Positions 26,061-34,617 of a stretch of DNA of 64,000 nt are shown here, piece by piece. The notes beneath the pieces were generated by a model. The model was not told where the DNA came from, did no database searches, and saw only the letters and a program-made list of their open reading frames with translations. The position numbers were made by a program, and so were the translations under genes. The stretch is from Neptunicoccus cionae (GTDB taxonomy: Bacteria; Pseudomonadota; Alphaproteobacteria; Rhodobacterales; Rhodobacteraceae), in contig NZ_PKOJ01000004.1 in assembly GCF_002860325.1 (NCBI RefSeq), forward strand, positions 248,001-312,000. The letters run 5' to 3'. How positions within the stretch are numbered: position 1 is the first letter of the stretch; every line of letters starts with the position of its first letter.

Positions 26061-27566
26061 ATGAATTTCGAGCATTTTCTAACCGCTGCGACGCCGTTCA
26101 ACCTGTGTTTGGCACTGTTCGGTGTGGCGGCGGGGACGATTGTTGGATCAATCCCCGGCCTGACCGCTACTATGGCACTGGCTGTTCTGGTGCCGATCAC
26201 CTTCAGCATGGATCCCGCGTCGGCGTTGATCCTGCTGGGGGCGATTTATACTGGCGCCCTTTATGGCGGGGCCTATGCCGCCATTCTTCTTAATACTCCC
26301 GGCACGCCTTCCGCGATTGCGACCACCTTTGACGGTTATCCCATGGCCAAGAAAGGGGACGGAGACCTGGCTGTCGCGTTAGCCTGTTTTGCTTCGGTTT
26401 GCGGCGGCCTGATCGGGGCTTTCGCGCTGCTGTTGCTTGCGCCACCTTTGTCCAAGGTCGCGCTTGCCTTCGGCCCCGTAGAATATTTCTGGCTCTCGGT
26501 CTTTGGTCTGTCCCTGATCGCTTCCCTGTCCACAGGTAACCTGATGAAAGGTCTCGCTGGCGGGGCGTTCGGAATGATCCTTTCTACCGTCGGCGTGGCC
26601 GAGATTTCCGCCGACATCCGCCTGACCTTTGGCAGCCAGACCCTGATCAGCGGCTTTGGAGTGGTGGGTACATTGATCGGGCTTTATTGTATTCCCGTCC
26701 TGATAGACCTTGTGGCTGTGCCGGACCGTCACCTGAAGGTCGAAAAAGACGTTAAATCCGTGCGCATCGGAGAAGCATTCGGTCTTGCTATGCGCTCCAA
26801 ATTCAATCTTGTCCGCTCTTCAATCATCGGCACGCTGGTCGGTATCCTGCCGGGTGCAGGGGGTTCGGTGGCAGGACTTGTGGCTTATTCCGAAGTGAAG
26901 CGCGGCGCAAAACCCCACCAGAAATTCGGCGAGGGCGAACCCGATGGCATCATGGCCGTTGAATCCGCCAATAACGCCACTGTGGGCGGCGGGTTCATCC
27001 CGACGCTGGTGCTGGGAATTCCCGGAACGCCGCCGGATGCCATCGTGCTGGGTGCGCTGCTGGTGCAAGGTGTGCGCACGGGTCCGACCATGTTTCAGCA
27101 AAGCGGTTCGATCGTCTACACTTTCATCTACGGGCTAATCATTGCAACAATCATGATGCTGCCCGCGGGCCTGCTGATCGGGCGCTATGCCTATAAATCC
27201 ATCGTTACCATCCCGAAGGCCGTATTGGTGCCGGCGGTGGGCTTTATGACGATCATCGGCACCTTTGCCATCCGCAACAGTATCTCTGATGTGGTTATTA
27301 TGCTGTGCCTTGGTCTCTTCGGCTGGGTCGTGGCACGGTTCGGATTTGCAGCCTCCCCGATTGTGTTGGGCCTGATCCTCGGTCCAATTGCCGAACAGGG
27401 GTTTGTGCAGGGCTGGACCATTGGTGCGGCGACCAACAACCTGACAGGAATGTTCTTCGGGCGCCCCATTTCCCAAGGTATCATTGCCTTTACCCTGATC
27501 ACTCTGGTGTTGCCGGTATTCATGGCCAAACGCCGCGCCAAAGCTGCGGGAGGAACTGCACAATGA
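26061..27566 (+). CDS. tctA: TTT transporter large membrane subunit TctA
   Basis: 501 residues with about 11-12 membrane segments. Family-defining blocks are present: GTIVGSIPGLTATMALAVLVP at the N-terminus and the repeat GTLVGILPGAGGSVAGLVAY in the middle, plus ESANNATVGGGFIPTLVLGIPG. GGAGAG precedes the ATG. Overlaps tctB by ATGA. Confidence 0.93.
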   Translation: MNFEHFLTAATPFNLCLALFGVAAGTIVGSIPGLTATMALAVLVPITFSMDPASALILLGAIYTGALYGGAYAAILLNTPGTPSAIATTFDGYPMAKKGDGDLAVALACFASVCGGLIGAFALLLLAPPLSKVALAFGPVEYFWLSVFGLSLIASLSTGNLMKGLAGGAFGMILSTVGVAEISADIRLTFGSQTLISGFGVVGTLIGLYCIPVLIDLVAVPDRHLKVEKDVKSVRIGEAFGLAMRSKFNLVRSSIIGTLVGILPGAGGSVAGLVAYSEVKRGAKPHQKFGEGEPDGIMAVESANNATVGGGFIPTLVLGIPGTPPDAIVLGALLVQGVRTGPTMFQQSGSIVYTFIYGLIIATIMMLPAGLLIGRYAYKSIVTIPKAVLVPAVGFMTIIGTFAIRNSISDVVIMLCLGLFGWVVARFGFAASPIVLGLILGPIAEQGFVQGWTIGAATNNLTGMFFGRPISQGIIAFTLITLVLPVFMAKRRAKAAGGTAQ

Positions 27567-28012
27567 GCGTTTCAACTTCTCAAGGTCACATCGGTTCGCT
27601 ACTCACATCGGCGTTTTTCATGCTGGCAGGCGCGGCGACGCTTTATGATGCAGCGAGTTATACGGATCGCGACAGTCAGGTGTTTCCGCAAACCGTTGCG
27701 GTGATCCTGATCATTACGGCGGGGCTGTCGCTGATAACCCGGCTACTGCGCCCGTCTGATCGGGGCGGGTTCGGCACTGGGAGCTGGTGGCGACGTATCC
27801 TGCTGGTGGTCAGCATGTTGGCTGCCTGCTTTGCGATGCCGGTGATCGGCTTCCTTCCGGCTGGTGTGATCGCCTTTGCCGGCGGCCTGATCGCGGCGAT
27901 GCACGACAAATGGACGACACGCACGGTGCTGCTTTACTGGAGCAGCGGCGCGGTGGTCATGGTCTGTTTTTTCGCTTTGTTCAAGTATGTGCTGAATGTA
28001 CCGCTGCCCTGA
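27563..28012 (+). CDS. tctB: TTT transporter small membrane subunit TctB
   Basis: 149 residues, four predicted membrane segments, with the DRDSQVFPQTVAVILI block typical of TctB (pattern: acidic loop, FP, then a hydrophobic segment). The ATG at 27563 overlaps the tctA stop. Low sequence conservation is normal for this subunit; position decides the call. Confidence 0.85.
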   Translation: MSVSTSQGHIGSLLTSAFFMLAGAATLYDAASYTDRDSQVFPQTVAVILIITAGLSLITRLLRPSDRGGFGTGSWWRRILLVVSMLAACFAMPVIGFLPAGVIAFAGGLIAAMHDKWTTRTVLLYWSSGAVVMVCFFALFKYVLNVPLP

Positions 28013-28041
28013 ACCGGACCTGTCGGAAAGGGACTCCCGCC

Positions 28042-29166
28042 ATGTTCTTCAATAATGCGATCCACAGTTTTGAGGACGCCCGCCGGATCGCAAAGCGGCG
28101 GCTGCCGTGGATGGTGTTCGACTATATCGACGGCACGGCGGGGACGGGATGCGGTGCGCGGACAAATCGTGCGGCGATGGAGCGGATCAAACTACAACCG
28201 CGCGTGTTGAACAACGTGGAAAACCGCAGCATCGCGGGGCAGGTGTTTGGCAAGGCTTGCAAATTACCCTTCGGGATCGCGCCGATGGGGATGTGCAATC
28301 TGGCCAGTCCTTCCGCGGATCGGTTGCTCGCGCAAATGGCTGCTGCGGATCGTATTCCAATTGGTGTCAGCACCGTCGCTTCTACCTCGCTTGAGGAGAT
28401 GTGGGAGCAGTCACAGGGCAACGCCTGGTTCCAGCTTTATATAAGCCGCAGCACCGGAACGGCGGACCGTCTAATCGCGCGGGCTAAATCCGCAGGGTAT
28501 GAGACGCTCGTCCTGACGGTTGATGTGCCGGAAGTGGGCCGTCGCCCGCGGGAACTGCGCCGTGGTTTCAAGATGCCCTTCCGCATCGGCCCGCGTCAGT
28601 TCGTGGATTTCGCCTGCCATCCGTCGTGGTCTTTGCCCCAACTGATCAAAGGCAAACCGGATATGGGCAATTTCGGAGGTGCCTTCGGGGAGTTCGATCG
28701 CGAGGAAAGCCGCGCCGGGGCGGATTGGGACACACTGGCACGGGTGCGGGACCAATGGTCCGGCAAGCTGGTTCTGAAAGGCGTGATGGACGCGCGGGAC
28801 GCAAAACGGGCGCGGGAAGCGGGCGTGGATGCAGTGCAGGTTTCAAGCCACGGCAGCCGCCAGCTTGACAGCGCCCCGCCCGCCATCCACGCGTTGAGAA
28901 ATATCCGCGAGGCACTGGGGCCGGAATTTCCGCTGTTTTTTGACAGCGGTATCCAAAGCGGTGAAGACATCGTCAAAGCCTATGCTATGGGGGCGGATTT
29001 CGTCTTTGCAGGGCGGGTGTTTTCCTACGCGATTGCAGCAAACGGGGCAGGGGGGCTGCGCCAGATGCGGGATGTTCTGGCGCAGGAGGTCAGCATCACG
29101 CTGGCCCAGCTTGGCCTGCGAAAGTTAAAGCAGATCACACCGGAGGTGATCGCCCCGCCTGTGTGA
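28042..29166 (+). CDS. FMN-dependent alpha-hydroxyacid dehydrogenase (LldD/GOX family)
   Basis: 374 residues, FMN TIM barrel. Visible: LPWMVFDYIDGTAGTG, APMGMCNL, VSTVASTSLEE, LKGVMDARDAKRA (FMN-binding Lys) and FFDSGIQSGEDIVKA. The catalytic loop reads SSHGSRQLD where most family members have SNHGGRQ(L/V)D; the His and Arg remain. It should oxidise an L-2-hydroxyacid to the 2-oxoacid. Placed 29 bp after tctB, it could oxidise an imported hydroxyacid (for example sulfolactate) to the substrate of the comDE-like enzyme. ATG 28042 chosen because a GGAAAGGG site precedes it; the longer frame overlaps tctB. Confidence 0.87.
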   Translation: MFFNNAIHSFEDARRIAKRRLPWMVFDYIDGTAGTGCGARTNRAAMERIKLQPRVLNNVENRSIAGQVFGKACKLPFGIAPMGMCNLASPSADRLLAQMAAADRIPIGVSTVASTSLEEMWEQSQGNAWFQLYISRSTGTADRLIARAKSAGYETLVLTVDVPEVGRRPRELRRGFKMPFRIGPRQFVDFACHPSWSLPQLIKGKPDMGNFGGAFGEFDREESRAGADWDTLARVRDQWSGKLVLKGVMDARDAKRAREAGVDAVQVSSHGSRQLDSAPPAIHALRNIREALGPEFPLFFDSGIQSGEDIVKAYAMGADFVFAGRVFSYAIAANGAGGLRQMRDVLAQEVSITLAQLGLRKLKQITPEVIAPPV

Positions 29167-29180
29167 ACACGCCCCTTTAA

Positions 29181-30665
29181 TCAGGCCCAATCACGGCAGA
29201 CGTATTTCACATCTGTGAAGGCTTCCAACCCCAGCCGCGATCCTTCCCGACCCAAACCGGATTGTTTCACCCCGCCAAAGGGGATCGGTGCGCCGGTGAC
29301 TTTGGTCCGGTTTACCGCCACCATCCCGAATTGCAGCGCACGACTTGCACGGTAAATACGGCGTGGGTCCTGACTGTGAACATAGGCGACCAGCCCGTAT
29401 TCTGTGTCATTGGCCCGCGCGATCACCTCTTCTTCCGTGTCAAAGGCTGCGATGGCTGCCATTGGCCCAAAGGTTTCTTCGTGCATGATCCGCGCATTTG
29501 CGGGAACATCGGCCAGCACAGTAGGTTCAAAGAACAGCGGCCCCTTGGCGGGACGCTTGCCGCCGCACAGCAACCGCGCGCCCTTGTCCAGCGCATCGCG
29601 GATTTGTTCTTCCTGCTTCACAACCGCGTTTTCATTCATCAGCGGACCGATGTCCGGATCGTCGACGCCTGCTCCGACTGTCAGAGCTTGCGTGGCTTTG
29701 GCAAATTCGGCGCAAAAGGTATCATAGCAATCCCGCGCAATGAGAAAGCGGTTCGCGCCGAGACAATCCTGTCCCGAGGTGGCAAATTTCGCCTTGATCC
29801 CCTCGGTAACGGCACGATCCATATCAGCATCGTCAAACACAATAAACGGTGCGTGCCCGCCCAGTTCCAGAACCAACCGCTTGATCGTGTCTGCCCCTTG
29901 GGAATAGAGCAGACGTCCGATTTCGGTCGATCCGGTAAAGGAAACAGCCCGCACGCGGGTGTCTTCCATCCATGCGCCGACGATCTCTGCGGCGTCTCCG
30001 GTGACAACGTTGAACACACCCTTGGGCAACCCGGCCCGTTCCCCCAGTTCAGCCAGCGCCAGCGCGGAAAACGGGGTTTCGGCGGAAGGATGAGCCACAA
30101 CGGTACAACCCGCCGCAAGTGCGGCACCGGCCTTGCGGGTCAGCATGGCAGACGGAAAATTCCACGGCGTCACAAGGGCCGCAACCCCGACCGGTTCGCG
30201 CCAGACTTCTACCTCTGCATCCGGCAAGTGGGATGTGACGCCCTCGATATTCGGCCGACGGGCCTCTTCGGCGTAGAATTCGAAAAATGCGGCTGCGTAG
30301 TCGATTTCGCCGCGGGATTCCGAGATCGGCTTGCCTTGTTCCGCAGTCATAATCTGCGCAAGGTCTTCCTTATGTTCCAGCATGAGTTCATACCACCGCC
30401 GCAGAATATGGGACCGCTCTTGCGGAAGCAATCCCGACCATTGCGCAAAAGTAGACTGGGCTGCAGTCACCGCCTCACGCGCGTCCTGACCGCTCAGTTT
30501 TGCCACTTGTCCGAGCTTTTGCCCGTTGGCAGGGTCCGTCACTGCGAAAACCTCTTTCGCGGTACCGCTGCTCCATGCGCCATCCACATAAGCCAGATCG
30601 CGCCACAAGGCAGGGCAGGCTAGATTTGAAAATCCGGCGGGGGTGCAGGTTGTGTGCTGTGTCAT
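29181..30665 (-). CDS. NAD(P)-dependent semialdehyde dehydrogenase (GabD/DoeC-like)
   Basis: 494 residues, aldehyde dehydrogenase fold. Catalytic Glu267 (LELGGHAP) and Cys301 (SGQDCLGANR) are present. The usual cofactor-binding Lys of the KPxExTP motif is replaced by His192 (AHPSAETP). Best matched to succinate-semialdehyde dehydrogenase by motif. Its position next to an Lrp regulator and the ectoine genes resembles the ssd/doeC genes of ectoine clusters, where the enzyme acts on aspartate or succinate semialdehyde; that role is inferred. ATG 30665 has GGA-type sites upstream; the longer frame lacks support. Confidence 0.85.
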   Translation of the reverse strand: MTQHTTCTPAGFSNLACPALWRDLAYVDGAWSSGTAKEVFAVTDPANGQKLGQVAKLSGQDAREAVTAAQSTFAQWSGLLPQERSHILRRWYELMLEHKEDLAQIMTAEQGKPISESRGEIDYAAAFFEFYAEEARRPNIEGVTSHLPDAEVEVWREPVGVAALVTPWNFPSAMLTRKAGAALAAGCTVVAHPSAETPFSALALAELGERAGLPKGVFNVVTGDAAEIVGAWMEDTRVRAVSFTGSTEIGRLLYSQGADTIKRLVLELGGHAPFIVFDDADMDRAVTEGIKAKFATSGQDCLGANRFLIARDCYDTFCAEFAKATQALTVGAGVDDPDIGPLMNENAVVKQEEQIRDALDKGARLLCGGKRPAKGPLFFEPTVLADVPANARIMHEETFGPMAAIAAFDTEEEVIARANDTEYGLVAYVHSQDPRRIYRASRALQFGMVAVNRTKVTGAPIPFGGVKQSGLGREGSRLGLEAFTDVKYVCRDWA

Positions 30666-30804
30666 CGGTTCCGATCCTTTACGAGAGGCCTGTTTCGTGC
30701 AGGCTAGTGCAAAGGCGGGGGAGAGTGCTTCGGGATTTAGAGGCCTGCGCCGATGATTTATCGCCTGGTGCCGGTTTTTGACGGGTAATTTTTCGGTGCG
30801 GACG

Positions 30805-31287
30805 TCAGGCGTCGAATAGAAGATCAAAGGGCAGGGCGGCGTTCTTCACAGCTTTCGTCACGATATAGGTGAAGTACCGTGCAAGTCCTGCGTCCTCTTC
30901 CAGCACCGTTTCTATTAGCTGTTGGTAACTTTCAATGTCGCGGCTGATGACCTGTAACAAATAGTCAAAACCGCCGCCCAAAGCCCAGCATCCGGTTATT
31001 TCGGGATGGCGTTGAACGATTTTTTCGAAGGTCTGAAAGGCCTCGGCATTATGATTGGCCAGTTCGGCTAATACGAACACGGTGACATGGGGCGCGAGCT
31101 TTCGCAGTTCAACTTCCGCATGATACCCTTTGATCAGACCCGAAGATTCCAGCCGTTGTAGCCTGTCCCAGCAAGCCGTCGCGCTAAGATTCACCCGATC
31201 CGCAAGGGCGGTTTTGGAAATCCGACCCTCTGCCGAAAGGGTCTTGAGAATGGCAATATCGCGTTTATCAAGTTTCGTGAAGCTCAT
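30805..31287 (-). CDS. Lrp/AsnC-family transcriptional regulator
   Basis: 160 residues. N-terminal helix-turn-helix (ISKTALADRVNLSATACWDRLQRLESSGLIKGY) and C-terminal RAM ligand domain with the typical GGGFDYLLQVISRDIESYQ. Divergent from the MocR/EnuR gene over 65 bp and upstream of the semialdehyde dehydrogenase on its strand. An AsnC-type regulator (asnC/doeX) accompanies ectoine catabolic genes in several alpha- and gammaproteobacteria, so it may share control of this cluster. Confidence 0.88.
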   Translation of the reverse strand: MSFTKLDKRDIAILKTLSAEGRISKTALADRVNLSATACWDRLQRLESSGLIKGYHAEVELRKLAPHVTVFVLAELANHNAEAFQTFEKIVQRHPEITGCWALGGGFDYLLQVISRDIESYQQLIETVLEEDAGLARYFTYIVTKAVKNAALPFDLLFDA

Positions 31288-31352
31288 ATCACAGTCATGG
31301 GCGTGACGGGAGGGCTTGTCAATTGTACTGATTAGCGTGAGTATCCCGTATC

Positions 31353-32732
31353 ATGACAAAATGGCTCCCCGATCCCGAAACCATCACCCGTCCGGCCTAC
31401 CGTTCTTTGGTTCAGGCCATAGAACTCGCCATTCAACATGGTGATCTCAAGCCCGGGGACCAACTGCCGCCCCATCGTAAACTGGCCTATGATCTGAAGT
31501 TGAGCGTGCAGACTGTCAGCCGGGCCTATGACAAGCTGACCGAGGCAGGCAGGGTAGTCGGTGAAGTCGGTCGGGGCACATTTGTACGAGGCGTGCAGGA
31601 TGAATTTCCGGTGCCCTTTGTCAGCCGCAAGACCGCTGACAAGGTGCTGGATATGTCCCTGATCAAACCGGTGCTGGATCAGATACACGACATCGCGATG
31701 GAAAAGGTTTTGCGCAGCATGGCCCGCTCTTTGCCACCGGCGGTGTTGTCGGGGTTTCGTCCTGACGAACCGCAGGACGACGAGCCGGAATCCGCGCGGC
31801 GATGGTTGAAGCTTTGCGGTCTGGATACAGGCAGCTCTGGCGTGGTCGTCACCAATGGCAGCACCAGCGCGATGAGCATGGCGCTCATGACCGCGGCACA
31901 GGCAGGCGATCTGGTGCTGAGCGAAGATGTTGGCCATCATACCTTACGCTCCCTGACACGATATCTGGGGATGCGGCTTGAAGGGGTGCGTGTCGACGAC
32001 GACGGTATCTGTCCGGATGCTCTGGAGCAACGTTGCGCACAAGAGCCTGTAAAAGCTTTGTATTTGATGCCCGGCGGCACGAATCCTTTAGGTTTTGTCA
32101 TGTCGGCAGAACGGCGTGCCCGCATTGTCGATATTGCCCGACGTTATGATATTTTGATCGTAGAAAATCATGCTTGGGGGCCGTTGTTGCAGGGGCCGCC
32201 ACCTCTGGCCGCGCTGGCGCCGGAGCGGGTTTTGTTCTTTACCAGTCTGACCAAATCCATCTTGCCCGGCCTGCGGGTGGGCTATCTGGTGGTCCCCGAT
32301 CATCTTGCGCGGGCGGCGGCAAACCGGCATCTGGTGATGAACTGGATGGCGACGAACCTGATGACTGAAATCGCCTATCGCTGGATTATGGACGGCACAG
32401 CGCAAATCCTTCTGGACCGCCAAAAGGCAGCTTTGTCGGACCGCGCCGGGGTCGTAGAAAACCTGTTTCGCGGCCTTGATTACAAGATGGCACCGAACGG
32501 CCTGCACGTTTGGTTGAACACTCGCGGTGCCGAACAGGAACAGCGTCTGGTCGACACAGCCCGCCAGATGGGAGTCGCCGTTGCGGCAGGTGCCAGTTTC
32601 AGTATCGGTCCGCATGAGAATCACACAGGTGTTCGCATCGCTTTGGGGGGGCTGAGCTTTCCGGATTTCACCCAAGGTCTGCGGATCATTGCCGGTATCA
32701 TGGGTCAGGAACCGCACCTCAATCCTGCTTAA
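31353..32732 (+). CDS. enuR: MocR/GntR regulator, probable EnuR of ectoine catabolism
   Basis: 459 residues. GntR winged helix at about 13-80 (DQLPPHRKLAYDLKLSVQTVSRAYDKL) fused to an aminotransferase fold I domain with the PLP lysine at Lys301 (SLTKSILPGLRVG). This is the MocR architecture, and the PLP-Lys position agrees with EnuR as I remember it from Ruegeria. It precedes a TRAP transporter, Usp and DoeA in the order enuR-uehABC-usp-doeA known from Roseobacters, which makes EnuR the best call. EnuR represses until an ectoine breakdown product reacts with its PLP. No clear Shine-Dalgarno precedes the ATG. Confidence 0.8.
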   Translation: MTKWLPDPETITRPAYRSLVQAIELAIQHGDLKPGDQLPPHRKLAYDLKLSVQTVSRAYDKLTEAGRVVGEVGRGTFVRGVQDEFPVPFVSRKTADKVLDMSLIKPVLDQIHDIAMEKVLRSMARSLPPAVLSGFRPDEPQDDEPESARRWLKLCGLDTGSSGVVVTNGSTSAMSMALMTAAQAGDLVLSEDVGHHTLRSLTRYLGMRLEGVRVDDDGICPDALEQRCAQEPVKALYLMPGGTNPLGFVMSAERRARIVDIARRYDILIVENHAWGPLLQGPPPLAALAPERVLFFTSLTKSILPGLRVGYLVVPDHLARAAANRHLVMNWMATNLMTEIAYRWIMDGTAQILLDRQKAALSDRAGVVENLFRGLDYKMAPNGLHVWLNTRGAEQEQRLVDTARQMGVAVAAGASFSIGPHENHTGVRIALGGLSFPDFTQGLRIIAGIMGQEPHLNPA

Positions 32733-32753
32733 ACCCGCTCGCGCATGGGTGGA

Positions 32754-32822
32754 ATTGTCATGGTTCAATAATGACATTGACATGATTGTCATGGTTCGAA
32801 ATGGTTAATTAATCATGACAAT
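32754..32822 (+). promoter_or_regulatory. repeat-rich operator/promoter region upstream of uehA (candidate EnuR sites)
   Basis: ATTGTCATGGTTC occurs twice (32754-32766 and 32785-32797, 31 bp apart), and CATGACAAT at 32814-32822 is the reverse complement of its first nine bases. Pairings give TGTCAT-N9-ATGACA (32756-32776) and TGACA-TGAT-TGTCA (32778-32791). TTGACA at 32777-32782 could be the -35. The region separates enuR from uehA and is the natural place for EnuR or Lrp binding. Confidence 0.55.
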
Positions 32823-32828
32823 TTGTGT

Positions 32829-32850
32829 GGCACCACTTTCGGGTGGTGCC
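32829..32850 (+). other. hairpin in the uehA leader
   Basis: GGCACCAC and GTGGTGCC form an 8-bp stem with a 6-nt loop, ending 12 bp before the AAGGAGG ribosome site of uehA. No T-tract follows. It could stabilise the mRNA 5' end or be a remnant terminator of enuR. Confidence 0.45.
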
Positions 32851-32873
32851 TGCACGCGTTTAAGGAGGACTTT

Positions 32874-33893
32874 ATGTCTCTATTTAAAAATCTTCTCGCG
32901 GGGGGCATTGTCGCCTCTGTTGCCTCTATCGCTGCAATGGGCACCGCATCGGCGGAGACCTGGCGCTATGCTTTCGAAGAAGCGATGGACGAGGTTCAGG
33001 GGAAATACGCCCAGAAATTCAAGGAAGTGGTTGAGGCAAATTCCGATCACGAGATCCAGTTGTTCCCCTACGGGACACTGGGCGAAAGTGCGGATATCAT
33101 GGAACAGGCACAGGCCGGCATCCTGCAGTTCGTGGACCAGTCACCGGGATTCACAGGCGCGTTGATCCCCGAAGCGCAAGTGTTCTTTGTGCCTTACCTG
33201 CTGCCGGACAATGAAGAAGAACTGTTCGAGTTCTTCCGCACCTCCAAGGCCGTGAACGAGATGTTCCCGAAACTTTATGCCGAGCAGGGGCTGGAATTGC
33301 TGACCATGTTCCCAGAAGGCGAAGTCGGGATTACCACGCAGGAACCAATCAGCTCTCCTGAAGATTTTGATCAGGTCAAAGTCCGCGTGATGACCAACCC
33401 GCTGCTAGTTGAAAGCTACAAAGCCTTCGGCGCAACACCCACCCCGCTGCCGTGGGGCGAGGTTTACGGTGCGCTGCAAACCGGCATCATTCAGGGGCAG
33501 GAAAACCCGACATTCTACATCCTGTCCAACAAGCTGTACGAGGTGAGCGAACATCTGACCTATATCGGTCACAACAATTTCACCACCGCTGTTATGGCCA
33601 ATCAGGACTTTTATCAGGGACTGTCGGATGCGGATAAAGAAGTGATTCAGAAGGCCACGGATGAAGCATTCGAGTATATTCTCGAATACCAGAAGGGCCA
33701 GACACAGGCGTCTATCGACGGGATCAAGAAAGCCAAGCCGGATTACACGATCACCGTGCTGGACGATGAACAGCGCCAGCCTTTCCGCGACGCGGCTGCG
33801 CAGGTTGAAGAAGCCTTCATCGAAATGACAGGCGACAGTGGCAAGGAACTGCTGGAGCAGTTCAAGGCCGATCTCGAAGCGGTCAAGAAATAA
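32874..33893 (+). CDS. uehA: TRAP transporter substrate-binding protein, probable ectoine receptor UehA
   Basis: 339 residues, DctP family: signal peptide (to about residue 24, GTASAE), then FKEVVEANSDHEIQLFPYGTLGESADIMEQ and the central block VRVMTNPLLVESYKAFGATPTPLPWGEVY with the Arg that holds a carboxylate. A strong AAGGAGG precedes ATG 32874; the longer frame to 32823 has none. Followed by DctQ/DctM subunits, Usp and ectoine hydrolase, which supports ectoine/5-hydroxyectoine as ligand. Confidence 0.85.
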   Translation: MSLFKNLLAGGIVASVASIAAMGTASAETWRYAFEEAMDEVQGKYAQKFKEVVEANSDHEIQLFPYGTLGESADIMEQAQAGILQFVDQSPGFTGALIPEAQVFFVPYLLPDNEEELFEFFRTSKAVNEMFPKLYAEQGLELLTMFPEGEVGITTQEPISSPEDFDQVKVRVMTNPLLVESYKAFGATPTPLPWGEVYGALQTGIIQGQENPTFYILSNKLYEVSEHLTYIGHNNFTTAVMANQDFYQGLSDADKEVIQKATDEAFEYILEYQKGQTQASIDGIKKAKPDYTITVLDDEQRQPFRDAAAQVEEAFIEMTGDSGKELLEQFKADLEAVKK

Positions 33894-33915
33894 CACTCCT
33901 CCAAGAGTTTACGGT

Positions 33916-33937
33916 TCCCCGATTACCGGTCGGGGGA
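33916..33937 (+). other. intercistronic hairpin between uehA and uehB
   Basis: CCCCGA (33917-33922) pairs with TCGGGG (33930-33935) across a 7-nt loop, about 25 bp after the uehA stop. No T-tract. Such hairpins commonly keep the binding-protein message more abundant than the permease message. Confidence 0.5.
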
Positions 33938-33984
33938 TCGTTCCCAATTTATTGTTTCGGTCATAGATGCGAAGGATTCTGAAG

Positions 33985-34614
33985 GTGACAGACGCAAACC
34001 ACGGGTCACAGGAACAATCGAACACCGATACCACCGGACTCGATGATGCGCCGCTGACGGCCTATGAATCCAGCCTTCCGGGATTTCTGGGAACCATCGA
34101 CAACGGCATCAGCCGGATCGAATCCCTGATGCTGGCAGCAGGTGTGTTGCTGATGGCCGCGAACACCATGTCCAATGTGGTAGGGCGTTTTGTGTTCCAG
34201 AGTTCGATCTTCTTTTCCGAAGAGCTCAACCGCATCCTGATTATCCTGATTACATTTGCCGGTATTTCCTATGCTGCGCGCCACGGTCGGCACATTCGGA
34301 TGTCCGCGATTTTTGATGCCATGCCGCCAAAGCTGCGCAAATTGATGATGATCGTGATCTCTCTGGTAACGGCCGTGTTCATGTTCGGACTGGCCTGGTA
34401 CGCGCTGCAATACCTGCTGACACAGGCGGGGCGGGGCAGGGTGCTGCCTGCCTTGCAGATTCCGGTCTGGATGCCGCTGGTCTGGGTGCCTGTCGGATTC
34501 TTTATGACCGGACTTCAATACCTTCTGACTGCGGTCAAGAACATGATCGAGAAGGACATCTACCTGTCCACCAACGTGCTGGAAGGCTACGACGACAACG
34601 AGCAGGAGATCTGA
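33985..34614 (+). CDS. uehB: TRAP transporter small permease (DctQ type), probable UehB
   Basis: 209 residues from GTG 33985, which has AGGA 8 bp upstream; ATG 33967, six codons earlier, has no ribosome site but cannot be excluded. A hydrophilic N-terminus of about 40 residues is followed by four membrane segments with the [13 protein letters not shown] loop typical of DctQ. Next gene starts 3 bp after its stop. Confidence 0.85.
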   Translation: MTDANHGSQEQSNTDTTGLDDAPLTAYESSLPGFLGTIDNGISRIESLMLAAGVLLMAANTMSNVVGRFVFQSSIFFSEELNRILIILITFAGISYAARHGRHIRMSAIFDAMPPKLRKLMMIVISLVTAVFMFGLAWYALQYLLTQAGRGRVLPALQIPVWMPLVWVPVGFFMTGLQYLLTAVKNMIEKDIYLSTNVLEGYDDNEQEI

Positions 34615-34617
34615 GCC

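Noticed and set aside
29262-30623. Long + strand open frame (453 codons) opposite the aldehyde dehydrogenase
   Set aside because: Shadow of a high-GC gene with intact catalytic motifs on the other strand.
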